Shown piece by piece: positions 17,297-25,380 of a DNA stretch of 44,757 bases. Location: assembly GCA_902767275.1 (NCBI GenBank), contig CACXGY010000114.1, positions 1 through 44,757 on the forward strand, in the 5' to 3' direction. The number at the start of each line of letters is the position of its first letter. The first letter of the stretch is position 1. A program made the position numbers and the translations under genes. This DNA comes from an uncultured bacterium. GTDB taxonomy: Bacteria > Cyanobacteriota > Vampirovibrionia > Gastranaerophilales > Gastranaerophilaceae. Below the pieces are notes generated by a model. That model was given only the letters and a program-made list of their open reading frames with translations, searched no databases and was not told the origin of the DNA.

Positions 17297-18057
17297 TTTT
17301 TATAAGTTTCTTCAATTCCCTTCCCAAATATTGCAAAGTCATATTTTACAGGATCTGTATTGTCATAGATTTTCAAATTATTGGTTAATTCAACAACTGC
17401 CTTCATATCATTGCTTTTTCTTTCAAGCAGTCCCATTTCTCTTGATAAACGTGCAACGTGTACATCAAGCGGTATTAACAATTCGGATTTAGACATAAAA
17501 TTCCATATCCCTAAGTCTACATCAGATTTCCTAATCATCCACCTTAGAAACATATTTACCCTTTTCATCGCTCCACCTTTGCGGGGGTTTGGTAATAAGT
17601 GATAAAATCCTTGACCGGCATTTTTATTAACTCGTGAATAAAAATAATCGACTACTATTTTAAACATTGATTGAATGTTGTTATTTTGTTTGTATCCATA
17701 AGCAAATAGTTCCATTAGCCCATCTGAGTTATTATATAAAGCAGATAATATTTTTAGCATTTCTATGATATCATCAGGCTTTGAAAATCTGTAGTTGAAA
17801 TCGTTCTTTTTTATAATCGAGAAATCTCCGTTTCTAATAAAATTAGCGGGTTCATTGTTTGTGTATTCAAAAAATTTTTTAAGTTTTGCTATAAAAAGTT
17901 TTCTGTTTCCGTATGAAAACATTGATGAAATAAAACCTGATATTTCAATATCTTTTCTGTCGGAATAATTATGCGGAAACTGAACGGGATCATCTTTTAT
18001 AAAATCCTTCGTTTCATATTTTTTTACTAAGTCCTCCAGTTCAATTTTAGTAATCAT
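17293..18057 (-). CDS. TIGR02757 family protein (DUF2400)
   Basis: A 254-aa protein matching the TIGR02757/DUF2400 family by its layout. Near the start are DPVQFPHNYSDRKDIEISGF and SSMFSYGNRKLFIAKL. In the second half come YHLLPNPRKGGAMKRVNMFL, RWMIRKSDVDLGIW and LLIPLDVHVARLSREMGLL. The last block resembles the helix-hairpin-helix type fold of DNA glycosylases (LDVHVARLSR), which suggests but does not prove a nucleic-acid role. The family function is not established to my knowledge. It is 35 nt upstream of the subtilase relic and convergent with the coiled-coil gene. Confidence 0.85.
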   Translation of the reverse strand: MITKIELEDLVKKYETKDFIKDDPVQFPHNYSDRKDIEISGFISSMFSYGNRKLFIAKLKKFFEYTNNEPANFIRNGDFSIIKKNDFNYRFSKPDDIIEMLKILSALYNNSDGLMELFAYGYKQNNNIQSMFKIVVDYFYSRVNKNAGQGFYHLLPNPRKGGAMKRVNMFLRWMIRKSDVDLGIWNFMSKSELLIPLDVHVARLSREMGLLERKSNDMKAVVELTNNLKIYDNTDPVKYDFAIFGKGIEETYKN

Positions 18058-18093
18058 AATATAATCTCCACTAAAATATTATACATTAAATAA

Positions 18094-18369
18094 CAAATTT
18101 TATTTTTAGAGGCAATATCAGTTGGAGCATTAGATAAAAATGGAGAAAAGGCATATTATACAGAAGATAATTCCTTAGTTAAACGTTGGGTTAAAGGATA
18201 CCTCCCTGTCAAAAAGACAGACTATGGGTATCAGATACAATTAGACAAATCAACAAAGGATATTGAAGAATCAATAGCAACAGGTTTCTGGCATGCGACT
18301 TTTATGAATAATATAGAAGGCACGTCTGTTTCTGCACCAAGAGCACTTGTTGAGGAGTTAAATAAGTAA
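18094..18369 (+). pseudogene. Subtilisin-like (S8) protease C-terminal remnant
   Basis: This 317-nt gap holds an open frame with no in-frame start at its head; the frame is open from 18094 to the TAA at 18369. Its translation contains AISVGALDKNGEKAYYT, the strand typical just before the active-site region of S8 proteases, and ends with NNIEGTSVSAPRAL, which carries the catalytic-serine motif GTSxSAP. The Asp and His motifs and more than 200 residues of the catalytic domain are missing, and the C-terminus stops about 10 residues after the motif. This is best read as a 5'-truncated, decayed gene on the strand opposite both neighbours. The family call rests on the two short motifs. Confidence 0.65.
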
Positions 18370-18374
18370 TAAAT

Positions 18375-18818
18375 TTACCCCTTGCGAATTCTATCAAAAA
18401 ATTTATTTAAAATCCTGTCACATTTTTCTTCTTCTATTCCGCCATAGACTTCAAGTTTAGAATTTGCAGTTTTGCGTAAATCAAGAACTGTCCCTAATGC
18501 TCCGCATTCAGTGTTATAAGAGCCAAAGTAAATTGTTTTTATTCTGGATTGTATAATTGCCCACGCACACATTGGACATGGCTCCAGTGTTACATACATT
18601 TCACAGTTTTCAAGATGCCATGTTTTTAATCTCTTTTGAGCCTCTCTTAATGCTATTATCTCTGCGTGGCCGGTAATGTCGTTTAATTCTTCTTTTTGAT
18701 TATGTGCTGCGGCTATAATTGTTCCGTCTTTTATTATTGCACATCCGACAGGAACATCCTTTGATGAGGTTTGTTTTGCTTCTTTTATTGCACGTTCTAA
18801 TAATTTTTCATTTTCCAT
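18375..18818 (-). CDS. tadA: tRNA-specific adenosine deaminase
   Basis: A 147-aa zinc enzyme that converts A34 to inosine in tRNA-Arg(ACG). The zinc site is complete: HAE (His51, Glu53) and PCPMC (Cys81, Cys84). The C-terminal KTANSKLEVYGGIEEEKCDRILNKFF matches TadA rather than cytosine or guanine deaminases, because TadA ends with a long helix of this kind. It lies 14 nt after the histidine kinase gene on the same strand, so it may be the last gene of the panD/two-component operon. Confidence 0.92.
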   Translation of the reverse strand: MENEKLLERAIKEAKQTSSKDVPVGCAIIKDGTIIAAAHNQKEELNDITGHAEIIALREAQKRLKTWHLENCEMYVTLEPCPMCAWAIIQSRIKTIYFGSYNTECGALGTVLDLRKTANSKLEVYGGIEEEKCDRILNKFFDRIRKG

Positions 18819-18832
18819 TTTATATCTACCAA

Positions 18833-20518
18833 TTATTGAATATTATTTTTACGCATATATATATGAACTTCAAACCCCCAATCCGTATCGGAATGCAGTT
18901 GTATATGCCCACCCATTGTTTCTACAAGTCCTTTTACTATATACAATCCTAATCCTGTCCCTCTTGTCGTTCTTGTGGTTGAATCATCCAGTCTTGTGAA
19001 TTTATCAAATAAAGTTTTTAGTTTATCTTTTGGTATAATCGGACATTTGTTTTTAACAACTATTGTTACGTAATTGTCATCATTTGAGTCTATATTTTCA
19101 ACAACAATATCAGTTTCTTCATCCGCATATTTAATAGCATTTTCGATTAAGTTAATCATAACCTGTTCGAATCTATCGTGATCAGCCAGTATTGAAGGAA
19201 TATTATCAGAGATGTTGTTTACAAGGTTTTTATTTCCGTCATTTTTTACTAATAGCATTGAATCTTCAACGATTTCAGGAATACTGATTTGTTCAATATT
19301 GACGTTTAGACTCTCGTGTTCGATATCAGGAATAACAAGTAAATCCTCAACCATTCTTTTTAGTCGTTCCGCTTGTCTGCGAATGACTTTTAAAGATTTT
19401 TGTTTAGTTTCTTCATCAATTTGAATATCTTGTCTTAAAAGTCTGGAAGTGTAGCCTTGTATACTTGTTAGCGGCGTTCTAAATTCGTGGCTGACGGTGT
19501 CTATCATATTTGAACGGAATTCATTCAGTTCTTTTAGTTCTTTATTTGTTTTTTGAAGTTTATTATATGATTTATGTATTTGTGATGCCATTCTGTTGAA
19601 TTCATAGGCAAGGAAAATTATTTCATAAGGGGTTAAGATGTGAGTTAATAAACGTATCCTTCGTTTATAGTTTCCTTTTGAGAGGGCTATTATTGCTTTA
19701 AATAATTGTCTAACGTTGATATACAGGTATGAAATATACAAACCCACAATAAGTAAAACTGCAAATGATGAAATCAACATGGCTAAAATAATTTTTAATC
19801 TGCTGTGTTCAATCGTGTTTTTCGTAATTTCTCTCGGCGTTGAAACGACAATTAAAATATTAGGATCTGTTTTTTTTAGATATACGAACGGTTGGTTTTT
19901 CCTTCCGCCATAAACAGTTGCTTTATTTTCAACAAGTTTTTTAGGTAGTTGGTTTATACATTTTGAAAAAACTTGTTTATTAAAATTATAAGAAGTAATA
20001 AGTTTATTTTCAGAGTTAAGAATATAAATTTGCCGTTTATCCGCCCCAATAAATTGGAACATGCTGGATTTTAATCCTTCAATATCAAAAACGGCGGTTA
20101 AATATTGTCCGTTTTTTGTTTTTATTCCAAATGTTGCATTTTTATTTTCGCTTGCACTTATTCTAAATCTTTTGTATGCATATTCGGAATTTAAAATCTT
20201 TATGTCTTTATATAGTTTTGAGGTTTTAACAACTCTGTTTAAATAGTGTTGTTTCCCTTCTAAAGTAGGAAAGAATTCCAGAGTTTGAGATATTTGCAGA
20301 AGTTCGTATTCGATAGAATTTTGAAATACATCAATACTGTCAGATACAGAATTTGCAACAATTACACCAATATTAATCAATTGTGCTCTTACTGATTGTT
20401 GGTTGATGTTGTTAATGATAAATCCGCACACAGTCATAGTCACAAGAACTGCAAATAAACTTACTATAATAATTTGTTCAACTATTTTTAACCGTTTGAT
20501 ATTTTTAACGACTTTCAT
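18833..20518 (-). CDS. Sensor histidine kinase
   Basis: A 561-aa membrane kinase. Two transmembrane helices (about 14-36 and 240-264) enclose an extracytoplasmic sensor domain of about 200 residues, possibly PAS/Cache-like (YLTAVFDIEGL, IYILNSENKLITSY). A HAMP-like linker follows. The HisKA box VSHEFRTPLTS holds the phospho-acceptor His344. The ATPase domain has the N box (NLIENAIKYA) and the G box GTGLGLYIVKGLVE. I place the start at the ATG at 20518, with GGAG 7 nt upstream, rather than at an in-frame TTG 12 nt earlier; this leaves 1 nt between the regulator stop and the kinase start. The signal is unknown. It resembles PhoR/ResE-type kinases. Confidence 0.94.
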   Translation of the reverse strand: MKVVKNIKRLKIVEQIIIVSLFAVLVTMTVCGFIINNINQQSVRAQLINIGVIVANSVSDSIDVFQNSIEYELLQISQTLEFFPTLEGKQHYLNRVVKTSKLYKDIKILNSEYAYKRFRISASENKNATFGIKTKNGQYLTAVFDIEGLKSSMFQFIGADKRQIYILNSENKLITSYNFNKQVFSKCINQLPKKLVENKATVYGGRKNQPFVYLKKTDPNILIVVSTPREITKNTIEHSRLKIILAMLISSFAVLLIVGLYISYLYINVRQLFKAIIALSKGNYKRRIRLLTHILTPYEIIFLAYEFNRMASQIHKSYNKLQKTNKELKELNEFRSNMIDTVSHEFRTPLTSIQGYTSRLLRQDIQIDEETKQKSLKVIRRQAERLKRMVEDLLVIPDIEHESLNVNIEQISIPEIVEDSMLLVKNDGNKNLVNNISDNIPSILADHDRFEQVMINLIENAIKYADEETDIVVENIDSNDDNYVTIVVKNKCPIIPKDKLKTLFDKFTRLDDSTTRTTRGTGLGLYIVKGLVETMGGHIQLHSDTDWGFEVHIYMRKNNIQ

Positions 20519-20519
20519 T

Positions 20520-21227
20520 TTATTCTCCAAACGGTGTCAGTTTATAGCCAACATTAGTAACAGTGTGTAAATATTGCGGATGTTTTGTATCCGGTTCGAT
20601 TTTATTTCTCAATCCGCCGACGTGAACTCTTAGCATTCTTACATCTTCATCGCTGTCATAACCCCAAACTTCATCCAGCAGAGTCGCAAGTGTAACAGCA
20701 TTATTAAAATGCTGCATTAAACAATACAGTATTTCAAATTCTGTCGGAGTTAATTTTATCTTTTTATTAACTATTACACATTCAAGCGTGTCAGGAAATA
20801 TTTCAATATTCCCTGCTTGTAATATTTCGTTTGACAAACTTTGCTCTACTTGCGGTTGATTACGTCTGAGCAAAACTCTGATTCTTAATAGAACTTCTTG
20901 AACATCAAATGGCTTTACAAGATAGTCATCCGCTCCGCAATCAAAACCTATAGTTTTATCATCAATTGTTCCTTTTGCGGTTAACATCAATACTGGGATT
21001 GATAATTTTGCTTGTCTTATATTCTTGCATACATCAAATCCATTCATTTTTGGCATCATTACGTCTAATATAACCAAGTCATAACTGTTGTTTAATACTT
21101 TTGTTAATCCTTCTTTTCCGTCTTTTGCAGTATCAACGAAATATCCGCTTTGTGATACATCAAACTCAAGAAGTTCTCTAATTTCGTCATCATCGTCAAC
21201 GATTAATATTCTTTTTAAATTGTCCAT
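20520..21227 (-). CDS. OmpR/PhoB-family response regulator
   Basis: A 235-aa DNA-binding regulator, partner of the kinase encoded directly downstream. The receiver domain has the acidic pocket (Asp11-13), phospho-acceptor Asp55 in LVILDVMMP and Lys105 in LVKPFDV. The C-terminal winged helix (about 135-232) includes LTPTEFEILYCLM and VRMLRVHVGGLRNKIEPD. A ribosome site (AGAGG) lies 6 nt before the ATG. Regulated genes cannot be deduced; candidates in the neighbourhood include panD and the efflux operon. Confidence 0.95.
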   Translation of the reverse strand: MDNLKRILIVDDDDEIRELLEFDVSQSGYFVDTAKDGKEGLTKVLNNSYDLVILDVMMPKMNGFDVCKNIRQAKLSIPVLMLTAKGTIDDKTIGFDCGADDYLVKPFDVQEVLLRIRVLLRRNQPQVEQSLSNEILQAGNIEIFPDTLECVIVNKKIKLTPTEFEILYCLMQHFNNAVTLATLLDEVWGYDSDEDVRMLRVHVGGLRNKIEPDTKHPQYLHTVTNVGYKLTPFGE

Positions 21228-21242
21228 TTTTACCTCTATGGA

Positions 21243-21386
21243 TTATTTTTTGTAATAACTTTCCGGATAGTTAGTAAACGAGTCTTTTATTGTATAGTAT
21301 TCGTTTTTGTCAATATTGACACCCATATTTTTGGTATCTATGCTGAATTTCTTTTTTTTAGTTTGTTTGAACGTGTTTTTATTCAT
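21243..21386 (-). CDS. Putative 47-aa basic small protein between panD and the regulator
   Basis: A short frame from ATG at 21386 to TAA at 21243 fills most of the 182-nt gap. The product is very lysine-rich at the N-terminus (FKQTKKKKFS) and ends DSFTNYPESYYKK. There is no hydrophobic segment. A clear ribosome site is missing, although it starts 23 nt after the panD stop and could be translated by re-initiation. No family is recognised. It may be a real small protein or only leader sequence for the regulator. Confidence 0.4.
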   Translation of the reverse strand: MNKNTFKQTKKKKFSIDTKNMGVNIDKNEYYTIKDSFTNYPESYYKK

Positions 21387-21409
21387 TGTTTGCCGTTTTA
21401 TTTTTGTAA

Positions 21410-21757
21410 TTATACGATATTATTATCATTATCTATTTGAACAATTGTAGGTTTGTATCCTTCAAGTTCATCTTCTGTCACATATCTGTATGAACAAATA
21501 ATTATTTTATCCCCTGCTTGAACTTTCCTTGCCGCAGCACCGTTAACACAGAACATTTTTGAACCTCGTTTCCCTTTTATAACGTAAGTCTGAAAACGTT
21601 CGCCGTTGTTTATATCTAATATATCAACTTTTTGCCATTCTCTTATTTTTGCTGCATCAAGTATTTCTTCGTCTATTGTGATTGAACCGACATAATTGAG
21701 GTTTGAATCGGTTACAGTCGCCCTATGAATTTTTGAATTCAAAAACTCCAATAACAT
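21410..21757 (-). CDS. panD: Aspartate 1-decarboxylase
   Basis: Makes beta-alanine from aspartate for pantothenate and CoA. The 115-aa proenzyme self-cleaves at Gly24-Ser25 in YVGSITID, creating the pyruvoyl group. The other family marks are KIHRATVT (Lys9), [11 protein letters not shown] and [19 protein letters not shown]. The length is normal for the family. AAGGAG lies 9 nt before the ATG and a TATAAT (minus strand) about 35 nt further up. No panB or panC is nearby. It may head a transcription unit that continues into the two-component genes. Confidence 0.96.
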   Translation of the reverse strand: MLLEFLNSKIHRATVTDSNLNYVGSITIDEEILDAAKIREWQKVDILDINNGERFQTYVIKGKRGSKMFCVNGAAARKVQAGDKIIICSYRYVTEDELEGYKPTIVQIDNDNNIV

Positions 21758-21847
21758 TTTTATATCTCCTTAATCATAAATATTATACAATAAATAAATT
21801 TTGAATAATATCTAAATATTAAAAACTATGTATAGTATAATATTTTT

Positions 21848-22522
21848 ATGAAATTTATTGACTTTAGCGTTCATACAGGAAAAGATAATATGCAAATTGA
21901 TTCTGATTTGCTGGAATATTCTATTCAAAATCAAGTCAAAGAGCCTGTGTTCAGATTATACGGATGGAAACCCGCCTGTGTATCATTAGGTCGAAATCAG
22001 AATGATGGGTTTGTTGATGAAAATATACTATCGCAATACGGAATAGATTGTGTAAGACGTTTGACGGGCGGCAGAGCACTTCTTCATGATAATGAATTAA
22101 CATATAGTTATATAACCCCTGTGTCCGAGATTAAAAACGGGGAGAATATAATAGAATCATATAAATATATTTCAGGTTTGTGGATAGAAATTTTTAAAAA
22201 CTTGGGCATTGATTTGACAATTGGTGGTGCTCCAAGGCATATATCAAGAAATAATTATTGTATGGCGATTTCTACAGGTGCTGATTTATGTTTTGAGAAT
22301 AAAAAATTTATTGGTTCTGCTCAGTGCAGAAAAAATGGTTATATCTTACAGCACGGTTCAATTTTAATAGATTATTCCAAAGAAAAATTGGAAGCGATTT
22401 TTTCAGAAGAAACTGATTTTTCATCAATAACGACTTTAAAAGAAATAAATTCTGATTTATCAATAGAAGATATTATAAAATCCTCTAAACAAGTTGTGTT
22501 AAGAAAAAAAGAGGGTAACTAA
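21848..22522 (+). CDS. LipM/LplA-family octanoyltransferase or lipoate ligase
   Basis: A 224-aa protein of the biotin/lipoyl transferase fold. It contains RLYGWKPACVSLGRNQ, RRLTGGRALLHDNELTYSY (about 70-88) and FIGSAQCRKNGYILQHGS (about 154-171), with the conserved lysine at 153. Cys138 lines up by eye with the catalytic cysteine of Bacillus-type LipM, so octanoyl transfer to lipoyl domains is favoured over ATP-dependent ligation. It also lacks the C-terminal domain of LplA. A TATAAT lies 6 nt before the ATG (21836-21841) and there is no ribosome site, so the message may be leaderless. It stands alone, divergent from panD. Confidence 0.82.
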   Translation: MKFIDFSVHTGKDNMQIDSDLLEYSIQNQVKEPVFRLYGWKPACVSLGRNQNDGFVDENILSQYGIDCVRRLTGGRALLHDNELTYSYITPVSEIKNGENIIESYKYISGLWIEIFKNLGIDLTIGGAPRHISRNNYCMAISTGADLCFENKKFIGSAQCRKNGYILQHGSILIDYSKEKLEAIFSEETDFSSITTLKEINSDLSIEDIIKSSKQVVLRKKEGN

Positions 22523-22541
22523 AAAGTTATCCTCTTTTTAA
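22506..22541. terminator. Bidirectional terminator between the LipM-like gene and serS
   Basis: AAAAGAGGGTAAC pairs with GTTATCCTCTTTT (one G-U) around a short loop, with A and T runs on either side. It overlaps the end of the plus-strand coding sequence and lies 18 nt from the serS stop. Confidence 0.85.
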
Positions 22542-22558
22542 TATGATTATATACTTTA

Positions 22559-23821
22559 TTATAAAACATCAAAACCTGTGTATTTTCTCAATACTTCCGG
22601 TATAATAACAGTTCCGTCTTCTTGTTGGAAGTTTTCAAGTATAGCGGCAAATGTTCTGCCTACAGCAAGACCTGAACCATTGATAGTGTGTACGAATCTG
22701 ACTTTACCGTCTTTATCCCTATATCGTATATTAGCCCTTCTTGCTTGATAATCTCCGTAATTTGAACAACTTGAGATTTCTTTATAGTTATCATAAGAAG
22801 GCATCCAGACTTCTAAATCGTAACATTTGTTAGCAGAAAATCCGATGTCAGATGTACAAAGTGCAACACGTCTGTATGGCAGACCTAACAAATCTAACAT
22901 CCTTTCTCCGTCTTGTGTAAGTTTTTCGTGTTCTTCCGGACTGCTTTCCGGTGTTGTAAGTTTAACCATTTCAACTTTATTAAATTGGTGTACTCTGATT
23001 AGTCCTCTTGTGTCTTTTCCGGCAGAACCTGCTTCCCTTCTGAAACATGGTGTATACGCCGTCATATATTTTGGCAAATCGCTTTCTGATAAAATTTCAT
23101 TTGAATATACATTTGTAACAGGAACTTCTGCTGTTGGAATAAGGTATAAATCTTCATTTACACATTTGTACATATCTTCAGCAAATTTTGGAAGTTGACC
23201 GGTTCCTGTCATTGTTGCAGCATTTGCCATAAAAGGAGGAAGAATTTCTTCATAACCTTCATTTTCTGTATGTTGATCCAAGAAGAAATTGATAATGGCA
23301 CGTTCTAATCTTGCACCTTTCCCTCTATATAATGTAAATCTTGATTGAGAAAGTTTAACCCCTCTTTCAAAATCAACGATACCTTTTTCTTCACAAATAT
23401 CCCAATGTGCTTTTGGTGTGAATGAAAAACTTGTAGGTTCTCCATGACGTGCAACTTCTACATTATAATCCTCTGTTGGACCTATTGGTGTTGTTTCATC
23501 AGGAATATTCGGAATGTGTAACAATAAATCTTTTTGTTTTGTATCAAGTTCTACTTGTTTTTCTTCCAGTAATTTTATTTTATCGCCCAGTTCACGAACT
23601 TCTGCTTGTATTGCATCCGTATTTTCTCCGTTCTTTTTCATCATACCGATTTTTTGAGATTCATTTTTTCTTGTTGAACGAAGTTCGTCTGCTTCTGTTT
23701 GAATTTTTCTTCTTTCTTCATCAATTTTAATTACTTCATCTATTGATAAATCAGGATTTCTTCTTTTTAAAAGTTCATTGATTTTTTCGGGATTTTCTCT
23801 AATAAGTTTAATATCTAACAT
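22559..23821 (-). CDS. serS: Seryl-tRNA synthetase
   Basis: A 420-aa class II synthetase that charges tRNA-Ser. The N-terminal long coiled-coil arm (about 25-110) grips the tRNA extra arm. The catalytic core has motif 2 ([20 protein letters not shown]) and motif 3 ([19 protein letters not shown]), with the serine-binding loop [11 protein letters not shown]. The length is normal. Its start is 50 nt downstream of the tolC-like gene, so it may be read from the efflux operon or its own promoter. No T-box is present in that short gap. Confidence 0.97.
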   Translation of the reverse strand: MLDIKLIRENPEKINELLKRRNPDLSIDEVIKIDEERRKIQTEADELRSTRKNESQKIGMMKKNGENTDAIQAEVRELGDKIKLLEEKQVELDTKQKDLLLHIPNIPDETTPIGPTEDYNVEVARHGEPTSFSFTPKAHWDICEEKGIVDFERGVKLSQSRFTLYRGKGARLERAIINFFLDQHTENEGYEEILPPFMANAATMTGTGQLPKFAEDMYKCVNEDLYLIPTAEVPVTNVYSNEILSESDLPKYMTAYTPCFRREAGSAGKDTRGLIRVHQFNKVEMVKLTTPESSPEEHEKLTQDGERMLDLLGLPYRRVALCTSDIGFSANKCYDLEVWMPSYDNYKEISSCSNYGDYQARRANIRYRDKDGKVRFVHTINGSGLAVGRTFAAILENFQQEDGTVIIPEVLRKYTGFDVL

Positions 23822-23871
23822 TTTATTTCCTCTTTCTTCTCTCTAATTATATATCAAAGAAAACACATAAT

Positions 23872-25380
23872 TTATTTTAATTGTTTTTTGTCCTGTTTCC
23901 TTAATTTTTTATCTTCTTCATTTGCGAGTTTTTGTTGTTCTTTAAGTTTTTTATTTTCGGCTTTTAATTTTTCGGGATCTAAATCCAGTGAAATTTGGTT
24001 TTCAACTATATTTTTACCGATTGCTTTTTCAAGATTTGCTCTGGCACAATTGTATTCAAACAGAGTGTTATAGTATTGAAGTTCAGCGTTTTGAAGTTGA
24101 ACCTGTGCTTCTTTCAATTCGACAGGATCTCCAACGCCTACTCTGTATCTGCCAAAGGATAAGTCATAATTTTCTTTTGCCTGTTTAACATTTATTTCGG
24201 CTACCGGAATTTGATGTTTCTTTTCCTTTAATGCGTAGTAGGCATTTTGAATTTCGAGATAAATGTTATTATGCGTATTCATTGCATTTGCTATCTCTTT
24301 TGAATGGAGGGCTTTTGCTTCATTTAGTCCACTTTTTATTAGCATTCCGTTTATTACAGGAAAGTTTAAATATGCACCAAAATTGTATCCATGATTGTCT
24401 GTAAAACTTTTTCCGCCAATCTCAAATGATCCTTCCGCCGTTAGTTGAGGAACCCATGCTTTTTTAGCAAGTTGTACATTTTGTCTTGCTGTTTCGGTTT
24501 TTATATCTGCAAGTTTGAAATCAGGTCTTGATTCTTTAGCAATTTCTACCGCCCCGTCTAATGTTACATTACACGGATTGAATTTTAAAACATCTTGAAT
24601 ATTGTATTTGTTCATATATGGCATTCCCATTGCGTTATTGAGTTTTGCCATTGAAATTTCTACTGCATTTTCTGCTTCGATTAGGTTTAATTTTGAATTG
24701 CTAAGATTTACTTGAGCAATCGTTAAATCTACTTTAGGCTTAGTACCTGCATTATAGAATGCTTTTGCTTGTCTATAGAAAAGATCATATCTTTCTACCA
24801 TTTGTTCTGCAACTTTTTTTTGTTCTTTTGTGTAAAGAACATTATAATATGCATTTTTGACTTCGCAGATAACGTCATTTATTGTTTCAGTAAGGGTCAT
24901 TTTGTATTGTTGATTTTCAAGTTTTCTTATTGTTACTTGATTTTGAGTTAACCCGAAATCGTATAACATTTCTGATAAAGATATTTGCCCTAATGTGTAG
25001 TAATCATAAGCCAAGTGGCGGTTCATCATAGAACCAAACTGAAGTTGTCGTATTCTGCTATAACCTGTTTGAAATGTTATTTGAGGAAACCAGTTTGACC
25101 ATGCTTGTTTAATTCTTGTATCTGAAGCAAATACATCTTGTATTGCCGCTTGTATTCTGGGGTTATTTCCAAGTGCAAATTTAATACAATCATCAAGTGT
25201 TACATCAAGAGAATTTTGTACTTTCCCGTGCATTGTAAGATTTTCTTCTTCATTTATAGGAGCGACTTTTGAACTTTCAGGATATTCTTCCTGTTTATAT
25301 GTTTTTCCAAGTTCATCCGCCAAAACACTATTAACAGATATTGTAAAAATTATTAAAAGAAGTGATAATAATTTTTTCAT
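23872..25380 (-). CDS. TolC-family outer membrane efflux protein
   Basis: A 502-aa outer-membrane channel component of the tripartite pump encoded upstream. It has a signal peptide (about 1-22, cut after VLA), then two repeats of long helical and beta segments typical of the family (LDDCIKFALGNNPRIQAAIQ, YYNVLYTKEQKKVAEQMVER, KAFYNAGTKPKVDLTIAQVN, SFGRYRVGVGDPVELKEAQV). A Lys/Glu-rich tail of about 30 residues ends the protein. The ATG overlaps the stop of the RND gene (TAATG), so translation is coupled. Its presence confirms an outer membrane. Confidence 0.94.
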   Translation of the reverse strand: MKKLLSLLLIIFTISVNSVLADELGKTYKQEEYPESSKVAPINEEENLTMHGKVQNSLDVTLDDCIKFALGNNPRIQAAIQDVFASDTRIKQAWSNWFPQITFQTGYSRIRQLQFGSMMNRHLAYDYYTLGQISLSEMLYDFGLTQNQVTIRKLENQQYKMTLTETINDVICEVKNAYYNVLYTKEQKKVAEQMVERYDLFYRQAKAFYNAGTKPKVDLTIAQVNLSNSKLNLIEAENAVEISMAKLNNAMGMPYMNKYNIQDVLKFNPCNVTLDGAVEIAKESRPDFKLADIKTETARQNVQLAKKAWVPQLTAEGSFEIGGKSFTDNHGYNFGAYLNFPVINGMLIKSGLNEAKALHSKEIANAMNTHNNIYLEIQNAYYALKEKKHQIPVAEINVKQAKENYDLSFGRYRVGVGDPVELKEAQVQLQNAELQYYNTLFEYNCARANLEKAIGKNIVENQISLDLDPEKLKAENKKLKEQQKLANEEDKKLRKQDKKQLK

